Positions 8,940 through 17,594 of a DNA stretch of 64,000 bases are shown one piece after another. The stretch's first letter is position 1, and each line of letters starts with the position of its first letter. Under the pieces are notes generated by a model. The model was not told where the DNA came from and ran no database searches. It worked only from the letters and a program-made list of their open reading frames with translations. Source of the DNA: Flavobacteriales bacterium UBA4466. Lineage in GTDB: Bacteria; Bacteroidota; Bacteroidia; Flavobacteriales_D; Crocinitomicaceae. The stretch spans positions 186,001 to 250,000 of the forward strand of contig CAJJBE010000004.1 of the NCBI GenBank assembly GCA_905182335.1, given 5' to 3'. The translations under genes and the position numbers were made by a program.

Positions 8940-10025
8940 ATGGAGTTAGCCCGCGATAAAATTTTAGAAGTACTAGGTTCAATTGTTGAGCCAGACCTAA
9001 AACAAGACATAGTTTCTGCAAACCTTTTAGAAAAACTTGAAATTTCCGACGGAAAGATTAAGTTAACAGTGCTCGTTTCAAATCCAGCATTACATGCACG
9101 GAAAAGAATGGAAGAAGCGATTGAGTTCAATTTGAAAAAAGCATTTGGGGCTGATTGTATTGTCGAAAGCGAGGTTAAAGGTATGCCGGCAGAAGCTAAA
9201 TCTGCACATCGAAAAATACTCCCTGAAGTAAAGAACGTTATTGCGATTGCCTCTGGTAAAGGAGGGGTTGGTAAATCTACGGTTACTGCAAATATTGCAG
9301 GAGGATTAGCTAAATCAGGCTATCGTGTTGGTATTGTTGACGCAGACATTTATGGTCCCTCTATGCCTACAATGTTTGATGTTGTTGGCGAGAAACCTAC
9401 AATGATTGATATTGATGGCATTCCTAAAATCAGCCCTGTGGTTAGTTATGGAATTAAAATTCTTTCAATTGGGTTTTTTACTGAGCAAGATAGTGCTGTT
9501 GTTTGGAGAGGGCCAATGGCTTCGAAAGCATTGACACAAATGTTTACAGATGCATATTGGGGTAAATTAGATTATTTACTAATTGATTTACCTCCGGGTA
9601 CGGGTGACATCCACTTATCTTTGGTGCAAACAGTTCCGTTAGATGGAGCGGTTATAGTTAGTACTCCTCAGGAGGTCGCCTTAGCTGATGCGCGTAAAGG
9701 AATCAACATGTTTAAATTGGATACGATCAATGTCCCAGTTGTCGGTATGATTGAAAATATGGCTTGGTTTACTCCAGCAGAATTACCAGATAATAAATAT
9801 TACATTTTTGGACGTGATGGTGCTAAGAATTTAGCAGCTGGAATGGGAGTGCCATTTTTAGGCCATGTTCCATTAGTACAGAGTGTTAGGGAGGCAGGAG
9901 ATGTTGGTAGACCAGCTGTTTTTCAAGAAAATACATCAGTTTCTAATGCGTTCGATGAATTAGTCATTACCTTTGTAGAACAAGTTAAGTTGTTGAAAGC
10001 CAAAAAGAAAGAACATGTCAATTGA
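8940..10025 (+). CDS. apbC: Mrp/NBP35-family P-loop ATPase, Fe-S cluster carrier
   Basis: Predicted cytosolic carrier or assembly factor for 4Fe-4S clusters, 361 residues. Residues 1-75 are a MIP18/DUF59 domain and 97-350 the MinD/NifH-like ATPase. The deviant Walker A GKGGVGKST is at 106-114, and YLLIDLPPGTGDIHLSL is the switch region. In classical ApbC a CxxC follows the VIENM motif; here the segment reads MIENMAWFTPAELPDNK, so the bridging cysteines are missing. The gene overlaps the next, NifU-like, gene by 11 bases, strong context for an Fe-S role. Confidence 0.92.
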   Translation: MELARDKILEVLGSIVEPDLKQDIVSANLLEKLEISDGKIKLTVLVSNPALHARKRMEEAIEFNLKKAFGADCIVESEVKGMPAEAKSAHRKILPEVKNVIAIASGKGGVGKSTVTANIAGGLAKSGYRVGIVDADIYGPSMPTMFDVVGEKPTMIDIDGIPKISPVVSYGIKILSIGFFTEQDSAVVWRGPMASKALTQMFTDAYWGKLDYLLIDLPPGTGDIHLSLVQTVPLDGAVIVSTPQEVALADARKGINMFKLDTINVPVVGMIENMAWFTPAELPDNKYYIFGRDGAKNLAAGMGVPFLGHVPLVQSVREAGDVGRPAVFQENTSVSNAFDELVITFVEQVKLLKAKKKEHVN

Positions 10026-10275
10026 TAAAAAAGCAATCGAAGTTAAAGTATTAGAGTCAATGGCTGAGCTAAGGCCTTTTCTTCACGCAGATGGAGGAGA
10101 CATGGAATTGGTAGAAATTCAAGATGATGCTACTGTAGTTGTTCGTTTATTGGGAACTTGTAGTGACTGCTCTATGTCTATGATGACATTAAAAGCAGGG
10201 CTTGAAGAAGCTGTCAAGAGGGTTTCTCCAGAAGTAAAGGCAGTAGTAGCGATTAACATGGCTGCTACGGTTTAA
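10015..10275 (+). CDS. NifU-like C-terminal domain Fe-S scaffold protein
   Basis: An 86-residue stand-alone Nfu domain that binds and passes on Fe-S clusters. The hallmark is CxxC in LGTCSDCSMSMMTLK (about 53-67), preceded by FLHADGGDMELV. Length matches single-domain Nfu proteins; the targeting and degenerate N-terminal domains found in some homologues are absent. Translation is probably coupled to apbC through the 11-base overlap. A bidirectional terminator follows 175 bases downstream. Confidence 0.9.
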   Translation: MSIDKKAIEVKVLESMAELRPFLHADGGDMELVEIQDDATVVVRLLGTCSDCSMSMMTLKAGLEEAVKRVSPEVKAVVAINMAATV

Positions 10276-10450
10276 AGCGAAAAAGTATATTTAGTGATTC
10301 CACTATTCAAAGAATATACTCTCCATTTGACTTCATTATATCTTTCCGGACTTCTATTTTTATTGAAATCAAATTTTAGTCGCCATTGCTTTACTGGTAT
10401 TCTAATTTTAGTATAATAGTAAATGCATTATTTTGTTTGCAAAAAAAAAA

Positions 10451-10480
10451 ACGGGTGGCTTTTCAGCCACCCGTTTTTTA
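10451..10480. terminator. Bidirectional intrinsic terminator
   Basis: A perfect 10-bp inverted repeat, ACGGGTGGCT (10451-10460) and AGCCACCCGT (10465-10474) with a TTTC loop, has an A-run before it and a T-run after it. It can terminate both the apbC/nfu transcript and the convergent superoxide dismutase transcript. Confidence 0.92.
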
Positions 10481-10494
10481 ATGTATAACTAAGA

Positions 10495-11094
10495 CTATTT
10501 TGCCGCTGCAAATTTTGCCGCAACTTTCTCCCAGTTCAAAACATTGAAAAATGCATTGATATAATCCGGCCTTCTGTTTTGATAGTTTAAATAGTAAGCA
10601 TGTTCCCAAACATCTAAGCCTAAAATTGGAGTTCCAGCACAACCTAATCCCATTAATGGGTTGTCTTGATTTTGTGTAGAACAAACTTCTAACTTCCCAT
10701 CAACGACACATAGCCATGCCCAGCCTGAACCAAATCGTGTAGCTGCTGCCTTAGAAAAGGCAGCTTTAAACTCCGCAAATGATCCAAATGCTGCGTTTAT
10801 AGCTTGAGCAATATCTCCTGTTGGTTCACTCCCCCCATTTGGACTCATTACGTCCCAGAATAAGCTGTGATTCCAGAAACCACCACCGTTATTTCTTACA
10901 GCTGGATTGTCAGTACAAGAGGAAAGAATTTCTTCGATAGATTTCCCTTCGAAGTCTGTCCCAGCAATTGCATTGTTTAAGTTAGTTGTATAACCGTTGT
11001 GGTGCTTTGAATGGTGGATTTCCATTGTTTTAGCATCAATATGTGGCTCTAATGCATCATATGCATATGGCAATTTTGGTAATTTAAATAACAT
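10495..11094 (-). CDS. Superoxide dismutase, Fe/Mn family
   Basis: Dismutates superoxide to oxygen and peroxide. 199 residues, standard length, no signal peptide, so cytosolic. Metal ligands are H27 (MEIHHSKHH), H76 (FWNHSLFW), D161 and H165 ([10 protein letters not shown]). The C-terminal [14 protein letters not shown] is the family signature. The sequence does not settle Fe, Mn or cambialistic use, so I give no sodA/sodB symbol. Monocistronic, with its own -7 element and a strong terminator. Confidence 0.95.
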   Translation of the reverse strand: MLFKLPKLPYAYDALEPHIDAKTMEIHHSKHHNGYTTNLNNAIAGTDFEGKSIEEILSSCTDNPAVRNNGGGFWNHSLFWDVMSPNGGSEPTGDIAQAINAAFGSFAEFKAAFSKAAATRFGSGWAWLCVVDGKLEVCSTQNQDNPLMGLGCAGTPILGLDVWEHAYYLNYQNRRPDYINAFFNVLNWEKVAAKFAAAK

Positions 11095-11134
11095 AATTGT
11101 ATATTTTGATTATTAATCTTAGTAAGAAGATTTA

Positions 11135-11142
11135 CAAAGATA
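11135..11142 (-). promoter_or_regulatory. -7 promoter element of the superoxide dismutase gene
   Basis: Minus strand TATCTTTG matches TAnnTTTG and ends 40 bases before the start codon. The upstream -33 box is only TTTC/TTTT at near-correct spacing (18-19 bases). Confidence 0.55.
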
Positions 11143-11182
11143 CAAAATCATGTTCAAAAGGAAAATGACTAAGTATAATTTA

Positions 11183-12463
11183 TTAATTATACTTTTCAGT
11201 GTATTTCTTAAAAAGCTCATATTGCATATTCGAAATTGGAATAAACTGACCATCTACCAGTCCAATAAAAATCTGATTTGAACGCATGTCTAAAGCATTT
11301 CCATCTGAAACAAAGAGGGTTGCCGATTTACCTTTTTCAATAGAGCCGTACTCTTTGTTGATACCAAGAATTTTTGCAGCTGATAAACTAATAGACTGAA
11401 CAGCTTGTTCTTCTGTTAGTCCATAAGCCATAGCTGTTCCTGCTAAAAAAGGAAGGTTACGTGCATTCATGGCTTCCATATCTCCTTCGTTTTGAATACA
11501 AAATTGAACACCTCCCTGTTGTAATAAAAACGGCAGTTTGTACCCAATATCAATATCATCATCTTCATTTTCTGGTAAACTATGTGGGCGAATAACCATT
11601 ACAGGGATTTTAGCATCTGAAAGTAAACGCGTAATGTTATGTGCATCATACCCTCCGACAATTACGGGGTGGTCCAATTCAAAATGCTTTGCGAAATCAA
11701 TAATATCAACTAATTGTTGTAATTCATCTGCATGAATATAGACCCGTTTCTCTCCCTTAAAACAATTCCGCATTGCCTCAAGACGAATATCGAATTTGTT
11801 GTTTTTCTCCGTTTTTGAATAAGCTTTTGCTACTTCAAAGAAATCATATAATTTTGATTTTTGTGTGACATAATCTTTATTCGCAGACTTAGGCTTTGGT
11901 TCGGCCCACCAGCCTCCGCCAGAGATACTTGGTGGCCAGTTCATGTGAATTCCATCATCTTTTAAAATAGTTGCATCTTCCCAGTTCCAACCATTAAGTT
12001 TCATAATAGACGAGCTTCCAGAAATAGAGCCGCCTCTTGGAGTGGCTTGAGAGATTAATACACCGTTCGTTCGAACCGTACTTATAACTTTAGACTCAAC
12101 ATTAAATGCAATTTGAGATCTGATATGAGGATTGTAAGTTCCAACTTCATCGAAGTCACGTGTTGCTCTTACTGCGTCAATTTCTGTTAATCCTAATGTT
12201 GAATTTGGAGCAATAAACCCTGGGTAGACGTGTCTTCCTTTAAGTTGAATAACCGTATCCCATTCTAGCGGTGTAATTGTATATGCATTGGAATTTTTCA
12301 CAAAAGAAATTTCCCCGTTAATAATTCCAATAGCAGCAGTTTCCATCACATCTCCATCCCCTACATGAAGGTATCCATTAACCAATAGTATTTTTGATTG
12401 GGCTTGAGCTAAAGCTGTTGATCCTAAAATGAAGATTCCAATGTATAGTGTAAATGTTTTCAT
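11183..12463 (-). CDS. Secreted amidohydrolase-family protein lacking the HxH metal motif
   Basis: 426 residues with a signal peptide (cleavage likely after ALAQA, residue about 21). The fold is amidohydrolase: N-terminal beta part with IGIINGEISFV, a GRHVYPGFIAPNSTLGL strand and the C-terminal EKGKSATLFVSDGNALDM. The position of the metal-binding HxH after the PGFI strand is occupied by PNS, so the binuclear site looks incomplete, and no clear downstream His ligand set is seen. It is probably catalytically altered or a binding subunit. The start codon is 1 base from the stop of the larger amidohydrolase gene, implying one operon and perhaps one complex. Confidence 0.82.
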   Translation of the reverse strand: MKTFTLYIGIFILGSTALAQAQSKILLVNGYLHVGDGDVMETAAIGIINGEISFVKNSNAYTITPLEWDTVIQLKGRHVYPGFIAPNSTLGLTEIDAVRATRDFDEVGTYNPHIRSQIAFNVESKVISTVRTNGVLISQATPRGGSISGSSSIMKLNGWNWEDATILKDDGIHMNWPPSISGGGWWAEPKPKSANKDYVTQKSKLYDFFEVAKAYSKTEKNNKFDIRLEAMRNCFKGEKRVYIHADELQQLVDIIDFAKHFELDHPVIVGGYDAHNITRLLSDAKIPVMVIRPHSLPENEDDDIDIGYKLPFLLQQGGVQFCIQNEGDMEAMNARNLPFLAGTAMAYGLTEEQAVQSISLSAAKILGINKEYGSIEKGKSATLFVSDGNALDMRSNQIFIGLVDGQFIPISNMQYELFKKYTEKYN

Positions 12464-12464
12464 G

Positions 12465-15400
12465 TTAATGGTGATTTTCTTCAGTGGATAATTCTTCTCC
12501 TATTGTGTTACAATGATAGTGTCCTTTCTTCTTTTTGAAGAAATTTCTTTTAGGAGCCCCAATATTATTGTTAGCAAGCATTTTTGAGATAATTCGTCCA
12601 CGTTCCGCAAGATTTCGTGTTCTTAGCTCTCTGTCTTTTTCATTGTCAAATAAAACAATTCCATCAATGATTGTATAATTTACTTTTGCCATAACAGAAA
12701 GCGGATTGTGGCTCCAAATAACGATGTCGGCATCCTTTCCAACCTTAATACTTCCCATTCGTTGATCTAAATGCAAGAGCTTCGCTGGATTAAGTGTCAC
12801 CAATTTCCATGCATCTTCTTCAGACATTCCTCCGTACTTAACACTCTTTGCTGCTTCTTGATTCAATCTTCGCCCCATTTCAGCATCGTCAGAGTTAATA
12901 GCCACTACAATTCCTTGTTCGTGCATTATTGAGGCGTTATAAGGAATAGCATCGTTTACCTCATACTTGTATGCCCACCAGTCAGAAAACGTAGAACCAC
13001 CAGCCCCGTGACCCTTCATTTTATCAGCAACTTTATATCCTTCTAGGATATGGGTAAATGTATTTATTCTAAACCCCATGGAATCGGCAACATGGATTAA
13101 CATGTTGATCTCAGATTGAACGTAAGAGTGACATGAAATAAAACGGTCACTATTCATGACTTCATTTAATACTTCAAGCTCTAAATCTTTTCTAGGTGCC
13201 GATGTAGTTTCACCTGTTTTGAATGATTTCCATTCATTTGCATAATCCATTGCTCGTATGAATCCGTCATAATAAATCTGTTCAACTCCCATTCTTGTCT
13301 GAGGAAACCTCCCTGAATTAACCCCCCAATTAGATTGTTTTACATTTTCACCTAAGGCAAACTTGATGAATTTTGGAGCGTTATCAATCAACATATCTTC
13401 AGCAGAATGTCCCCACTTTAATTTAATTAAAGCAGACTGACCACCAATAGGGTTAGCAGAGCCATGAAGTAATTGCGCCGCTGTAACCCCTCCAGATAAT
13501 TGACGGTAAATATTAATATCATCAGGATTTACAACATCCTCTATACTTACTTCAGCGCTAATAGCCTGGCCGCCTTCATTTACTCCCTTAGATATCGCGA
13601 TATGGGAATGTTCATCTATGATTCCTGATGTTACATGTTTTCCTTCTGCATCTATCACCCTTGCTATAATAGGTGGGTTGATGCGAGCATTCTTGTCCCC
13701 CACAAATGAAATCTTCCCGTTTGTAATAACAATAATTCCGTTTTGAATTATTCCTTCGTCTTCATTCGTCCAAATAGTAGCATTTTTGATAACTATTGTT
13801 TCTGTTTTAGGTAAACTTTCAAAACCGTAAGACATATTAGGGAGCCATGCATAATTTGAAGTATCGATAATTAAATCGGGACCTCTCTTTTTCTCCGAAT
13901 CTGTCTTTTCCCCACTTTTAACAGCTGTCCATTTAGCCCAATCTCCGTTTGGCAAGAAACCATCTCCCTCAAACACCCCAAATTTTGTATTTACTTTTCC
14001 TCGTAGATTCACACTTCCTTTTATCTCTTTTTGGCTAACGTTAAATTGAATTGTAATGTCGTTATCAGAAAGTTCAACAAATGCTTTTGCAGTTGTATCT
14101 TTAAGCTTTCCTTCAACGGATGTTTTGTACTCAACTGTACCTTTGAGTTCTTTTGGCATGCCTGTGATTTCAATTTGAAATTGATGATCAGCTATTGTTA
14201 TTGCGTATTCCCCTCTGATTTCAGTGTCGTTGGGGCGTTCGAAAACCGTACGTTTTCCCATCGACCAAGACTCAATTAAATTTCCATTCTTTTCAAAAGG
14301 ATCTTCATCATAAATCATGAAACTTGCGCTTTTTCCGGACTCTAATGATCCTATTTGTTTATCTACCCCGACAGATACTGCAGGGATCATTGTAAGAGCA
14401 TTTAAAGCTTGTTCAATTGTTAAACCATGAGCGATAGCTTTGCGTAGATTATCCCAAAATACTTTTTGATCTTTGGTGTTTTCGGATGAAATAGCGATAC
14501 GAATTCCATTTCTCAATAAAATTGATGGATTTTGAGGGGCCATTTCCCAATGTTTTAAATCACTCAATGGGATTTGGCGAGAAACATAAGGGTTCTTAAC
14601 ATCATATGCTTCTGGGAAATCAATTGGGATTACAATTGTAGATTTTATTTCTTTCAGCTCTTTCACAATCTCATACTCATTACCTGAACCGATGTAATTA
14701 AAGGTCAAATTAAATTCATCTGCAATTTTCTGCGCTCTCGGAATATCGAGTTTATCTCTAGTTTTTAAATATATATTCCCCGAAAGTTGTGTGTTTAATG
14801 CTTCAAGAGATAGGTTTCTTTCTGAATTATTACTTGCGTACCAATTTGCATCATATAATGTTTGGCGTATAAGAGCTATGGATCCCATTAGGGATGAAGG
14901 GTAACTTTGTCTTGACACTCCTTTTTCAAATGAAAAATAACTTGCTGGGCTTACGGTGCTTAATATTAATTGATTACTCCCTAATGAAACTAGAGCTCCT
15001 TGTCCGCGCATAATTCCATCCGATTGATGGGTCAAAGCGAATCCGAATCCTTTTTTGATTAATGATTTGTTTGCTTTTTCATCTTTTACATAGAGTTCTG
15101 CAGCATTAATTTCTGGATGAATGGCTTGATTCCAATAAAAAGCACCTTGTTTATTCGTTTCGTATTTAGGTCGACTCTTCCATGCTTCCGGTTTCACTTC
15201 TGACAATCCTATGCTAGAGTATAGTTCGATGAAAGAAGGTAGAATTGTTTTGTTTTTACAGTCAATAATTACAGCATCTTTGGGGATTTTTAGTAAAACA
15301 CCAACTTTTATTATTTTGTTTTCTTTGACTAAAATAGTCGCATTCGAGAGCTTTTTAGTCGGGCTAACATATATTGTAGCATTATTAAGAGCATAAAAAG

Positions 15401-15494
15401 CAGCTTCAGAATCTATGACTCCATTTTGCGGTTTCAGCTGACCAAAGATGGAGAGTGAGACGCACAAAAAAGTAAAAAGTAAAGAGAATTTCAT
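12465..15494 (-). CDS. Secreted double-domain amidohydrolase
   Basis: Start chosen at the ATG at 15494, which begins a good signal peptide (MKFSLLFTFLCVSLSIFGQ); codons upstream to 15548 would put a hydrophilic extension ahead of it. About 1009 residues. The N-terminal amidohydrolase-like half (about 20-425) lacks HxH (FIELYSSIGL at that place). A beta-rich linker (about 430-550) follows, then a second amidohydrolase domain (about 570-980) that keeps EHSHIA, CHSYVQSEINML, NTFTHILEGYK and NSDDAEMGRRL, a credible metal and catalytic set. The substrate is unknown; imidazolonepropionase-like or peptidase-like cyclic amide cleavage is possible. The C-terminus has an unusual His-rich tail (HYHCN and ENHH). 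Confidence 0.85.
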   Translation of the reverse strand: MKFSLLFTFLCVSLSIFGQLKPQNGVIDSEAAFYALNNATIYVSPTKKLSNATILVKENKIIKVGVLLKIPKDAVIIDCKNKTILPSFIELYSSIGLSEVKPEAWKSRPKYETNKQGAFYWNQAIHPEINAAELYVKDEKANKSLIKKGFGFALTHQSDGIMRGQGALVSLGSNQLILSTVSPASYFSFEKGVSRQSYPSSLMGSIALIRQTLYDANWYASNNSERNLSLEALNTQLSGNIYLKTRDKLDIPRAQKIADEFNLTFNYIGSGNEYEIVKELKEIKSTIVIPIDFPEAYDVKNPYVSRQIPLSDLKHWEMAPQNPSILLRNGIRIAISSENTKDQKVFWDNLRKAIAHGLTIEQALNALTMIPAVSVGVDKQIGSLESGKSASFMIYDEDPFEKNGNLIESWSMGKRTVFERPNDTEIRGEYAITIADHQFQIEITGMPKELKGTVEYKTSVEGKLKDTTAKAFVELSDNDITIQFNVSQKEIKGSVNLRGKVNTKFGVFEGDGFLPNGDWAKWTAVKSGEKTDSEKKRGPDLIIDTSNYAWLPNMSYGFESLPKTETIVIKNATIWTNEDEGIIQNGIIVITNGKISFVGDKNARINPPIIARVIDAEGKHVTSGIIDEHSHIAISKGVNEGGQAISAEVSIEDVVNPDDINIYRQLSGGVTAAQLLHGSANPIGGQSALIKLKWGHSAEDMLIDNAPKFIKFALGENVKQSNWGVNSGRFPQTRMGVEQIYYDGFIRAMDYANEWKSFKTGETTSAPRKDLELEVLNEVMNSDRFISCHSYVQSEINMLIHVADSMGFRINTFTHILEGYKVADKMKGHGAGGSTFSDWWAYKYEVNDAIPYNASIMHEQGIVVAINSDDAEMGRRLNQEAAKSVKYGGMSEEDAWKLVTLNPAKLLHLDQRMGSIKVGKDADIVIWSHNPLSVMAKVNYTIIDGIVLFDNEKDRELRTRNLAERGRIISKMLANNNIGAPKRNFFKKKKGHYHCNTIGEELSTEENHH

Positions 15495-15580
15495 TCGAAT
15501 ATTAGTTTGTTGTAGGTGTAAAATTAAAAATTGTAGGCAAACAGCCATTTATTAAATGCATTAGTCTCCTTTCATTTTCT

Positions 15581-15588
15581 TATTTTTG
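15581..15588 (+). promoter_or_regulatory. Possible -7 promoter element
   Basis: TATTTTTG, matching TAnnTTTG, lies 13 bases before the ATG of the four-helix membrane protein. No TTTG box at the right spacing is seen, so the call is weak. Confidence 0.35.
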
Positions 15589-15601
15589 TAAATAAAACAG
15601 C

Positions 15602-16048
15602 ATGTATAACGGATTACTTCACGCACATTCAGGATTAAGATGGATCGCTCTTATTTTAATTATTGTAGCAATAGTTAATGCTGCAAAGTCTCAGACTTCT
15701 GGTAAATATTTGAAAAAGGATAAGATGATTAATCTGTTCGCGATGATCACACTTCACACGCAATTATTAATAGGGATAGGATTGTTTTTTATAAATGAGA
15801 AAGCAAAAGTAAGCTATGGTGAAGGTTGGATCAAAGATACAATTTTCAGGTTCTTTGGATTAGAACATATTTTAGGAATGTTAATCGCAGTCACTATCGT
15901 TACAATCGGGCGCAAAAAAGCTGAAAAATTCACTGGCACTAGAGATAAACACAGAAAAATAATGGTAAGTTATACAATAGGCTTGATTTTCATTTTAGCT
16001 TCAGTTCCTTGGCCTTTTAGAGAAGCATTAGGAGGGTCATGGTCATAA
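15602..16048 (+). CDS. Four-helix membrane protein, possible b-type cytochrome-like partner
   Basis: 148 residues with four predicted membrane helices (about 10-28, 43-63, 82-102, 121-138). Histidines lie at or near the membrane: HAHSGLRW at helix 1, LHTQ at helix 2, and EHILGM at helix 3. Similar Bacteroidetes proteins are sometimes labelled cytochrome B, and the His spacing would allow haem ligation, but no biochemical support is visible. The gene overlaps the cytochrome c gene by 10 bases, which makes a small electron-transfer pair a reasonable inference. Confidence 0.7.
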   Translation: MYNGLLHAHSGLRWIALILIIVAIVNAAKSQTSGKYLKKDKMINLFAMITLHTQLLIGIGLFFINEKAKVSYGEGWIKDTIFRFFGLEHILGMLIAVTIVTIGRKKAEKFTGTRDKHRKIMVSYTIGLIFILASVPWPFREALGGSWS

Positions 16049-16347
16049 GAGCTTTAGTTTTAGTTTTAGTGTTATCCTCCTGTGGAGGGAATACGAATAA
16101 AAGTATGCCTGAGACTAAATTTACTGGAGAGAATCTTTTTATTCAACGATGTGCAAGTTGTCATGGTATTGATGGTGGGCTTCAAGTTTCCACTGCATCA
16201 GATTTAAGAAAAACGGTTTTATCTCGGGTAGAAATTATGAAGATGATAGACAGCGGTGGGAATGGTATGCCTGCATTTAAAACAATTATTATGAACTCGA
16301 AAGAGAAGAGTAAAATTGTAGATCACGTTTTAACATTGAGAAAATAA
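16039..16347 (+). CDS. Lipoprotein mono-haem cytochrome c
   Basis: 102 residues. A short hydrophobic leader ends at LSSCGG, so Cys15 is the likely lipidated residue, tethering the protein to the periplasmic face of a membrane. The haem-binding motif is C38-A-S-C41-H42 and the axial Met is in GNGMPAF, giving a class I cytochrome c. Translation starts inside the preceding membrane protein gene, with AGGAGG 4 bases upstream of the ATG (16030-16035); in this phylum that purine run may be incidental. hflX begins 2 bases after its stop. Confidence 0.88.
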   Translation: MVIRALVLVLVLSSCGGNTNKSMPETKFTGENLFIQRCASCHGIDGGLQVSTASDLRKTVLSRVEIMKMIDSGGNGMPAFKTIIMNSKEKSKIVDHVLTLRK

Positions 16348-16349
16348 TT

Positions 16350-17552
16350 ATGAGTACAGAACATGTTTTAGTTGATGCTGTTGAAAAAAGATGCGTCTTG
16401 GTTGGAGTAACAACACAAGGAACAACTGAAGTTCAAGCCAAAGAGTACATTGATGAATTAGAGTTTCTTGCTTTAACAGCTGGTGTAATTACGCATAAGA
16501 AATTCAATCAGAATCTAGAATATCCAAATCCCAAAACTTATGTTGGTGCAGGAAAACTAGATGAGATTCGCCAATATGTAATGATGAATTCGATTGAAGT
16601 AGTTATTTTTGATGATGAATTATCGCCTTCCCAATTTAGAAATTTAGAGGCTGTCTTAGAAGTGAAAGTATTGGATCGAAACAATTTGATTTTAGATATT
16701 TTTGCAAGTAGAGCAAGAACTTTCCACGCAAAGACTCAAGTTGAGCTGGCCCAATTAAAGTATCTTCTCCCTAGGTTGACTCGCTTGTGGACTCATCTTG
16801 AACGACAGCAAGGTGGTATAGGTATGCGCAGTGGTGCAGGCGAAACACAAATTGAAGTAGATAGGCGTATTATTCAAGATAAAATATTCTCACTTCAAAA
16901 GAAATTAAAGAGTATAGATAAGCAAATGACTGTTCAGCGGGGAAATCGTGGCCAGCTAGTTCGTGTAGCTTTGGTTGGTTATACCAACGTAGGAAAAAGT
17001 ACAATTATGAATATGCTCAGCAAGTCGGACGTATTTGCGGAGAATAAACTTTTTGCAACATTAGATACAACTGTTCGAAAAGTGGTTATTGAAAATTTAC
17101 CTTTCTTATTAACGGATACTGTAGGATTTATTCGCAAACTACCGCACCAATTAATAGAATCCTTTAAATCTACACTTGATGAGGTACGTGAAGCCGATTT
17201 ATTGGTACATGTATTGGATATTTCTCATGCTAATTTTGAAGATCAGTATGATGTTGTAAATGATACGCTTTCTGAAATAGACAAATCCGATAAGCCTTCG
17301 ATTGTTATTTTTAATAAAATTGATACGTATAATTACGTAGAAAAAGAAGTGGATGATTTGACGCCTTTAGAAGCATGTAATTATTCCCTTCAAGATCTTG
17401 AGAAAACTTGGATGGCCAAATTGAATAGTACGAAGTGTGTATTTATTTCAGCTTCAAAAAAAGAGAATTTAGAAGAGCTAAAAAGTATTTTATATAATGA
17501 TGTAAAAAAAATATTTCAAGAAAGATATCCTTATCACCACTTTTTATATTAA
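16350..17552 (+). CDS. hflX: GTPase HflX
   Basis: Ribosome-associated GTPase that rescues or splits stalled and heat-damaged ribosomes. 400 residues: an N-terminal HflX domain (about 1-195, with GAGKLDEIRQYV, the linker helix VELAQLKYLLPRL and the conserved QQGGIGMRSGAGETQIE) and a C-terminal G domain with G1 GYTNVGKST, G3 DTVGF, G4 NKID and G5 SASK. The length is normal. It follows the cytochrome c gene by 2 bases but is functionally independent. A strong terminator overlaps its stop region. Confidence 0.95.
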   Translation: MSTEHVLVDAVEKRCVLVGVTTQGTTEVQAKEYIDELEFLALTAGVITHKKFNQNLEYPNPKTYVGAGKLDEIRQYVMMNSIEVVIFDDELSPSQFRNLEAVLEVKVLDRNNLILDIFASRARTFHAKTQVELAQLKYLLPRLTRLWTHLERQQGGIGMRSGAGETQIEVDRRIIQDKIFSLQKKLKSIDKQMTVQRGNRGQLVRVALVGYTNVGKSTIMNMLSKSDVFAENKLFATLDTTVRKVVIENLPFLLTDTVGFIRKLPHQLIESFKSTLDEVREADLLVHVLDISHANFEDQYDVVNDTLSEIDKSDKPSIVIFNKIDTYNYVEKEVDDLTPLEACNYSLQDLEKTWMAKLNSTKCVFISASKKENLEELKSILYNDVKKIFQERYPYHHFLY

Positions 17553-17584
17553 AAAAGCCCTTTCAAATTCGAAAGGGCTTTTTT
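17551..17584. terminator. Bidirectional intrinsic terminator
   Basis: GCCCTTTC (17557-17564) pairs with GAAAGGGC (17571-17578) around the loop AAATTC, extended by A6 on the left and T6 on the right. It serves hflX and the convergent T9SS gene. Confidence 0.92.
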
Positions 17585-17594
17585 CATTTATAGA

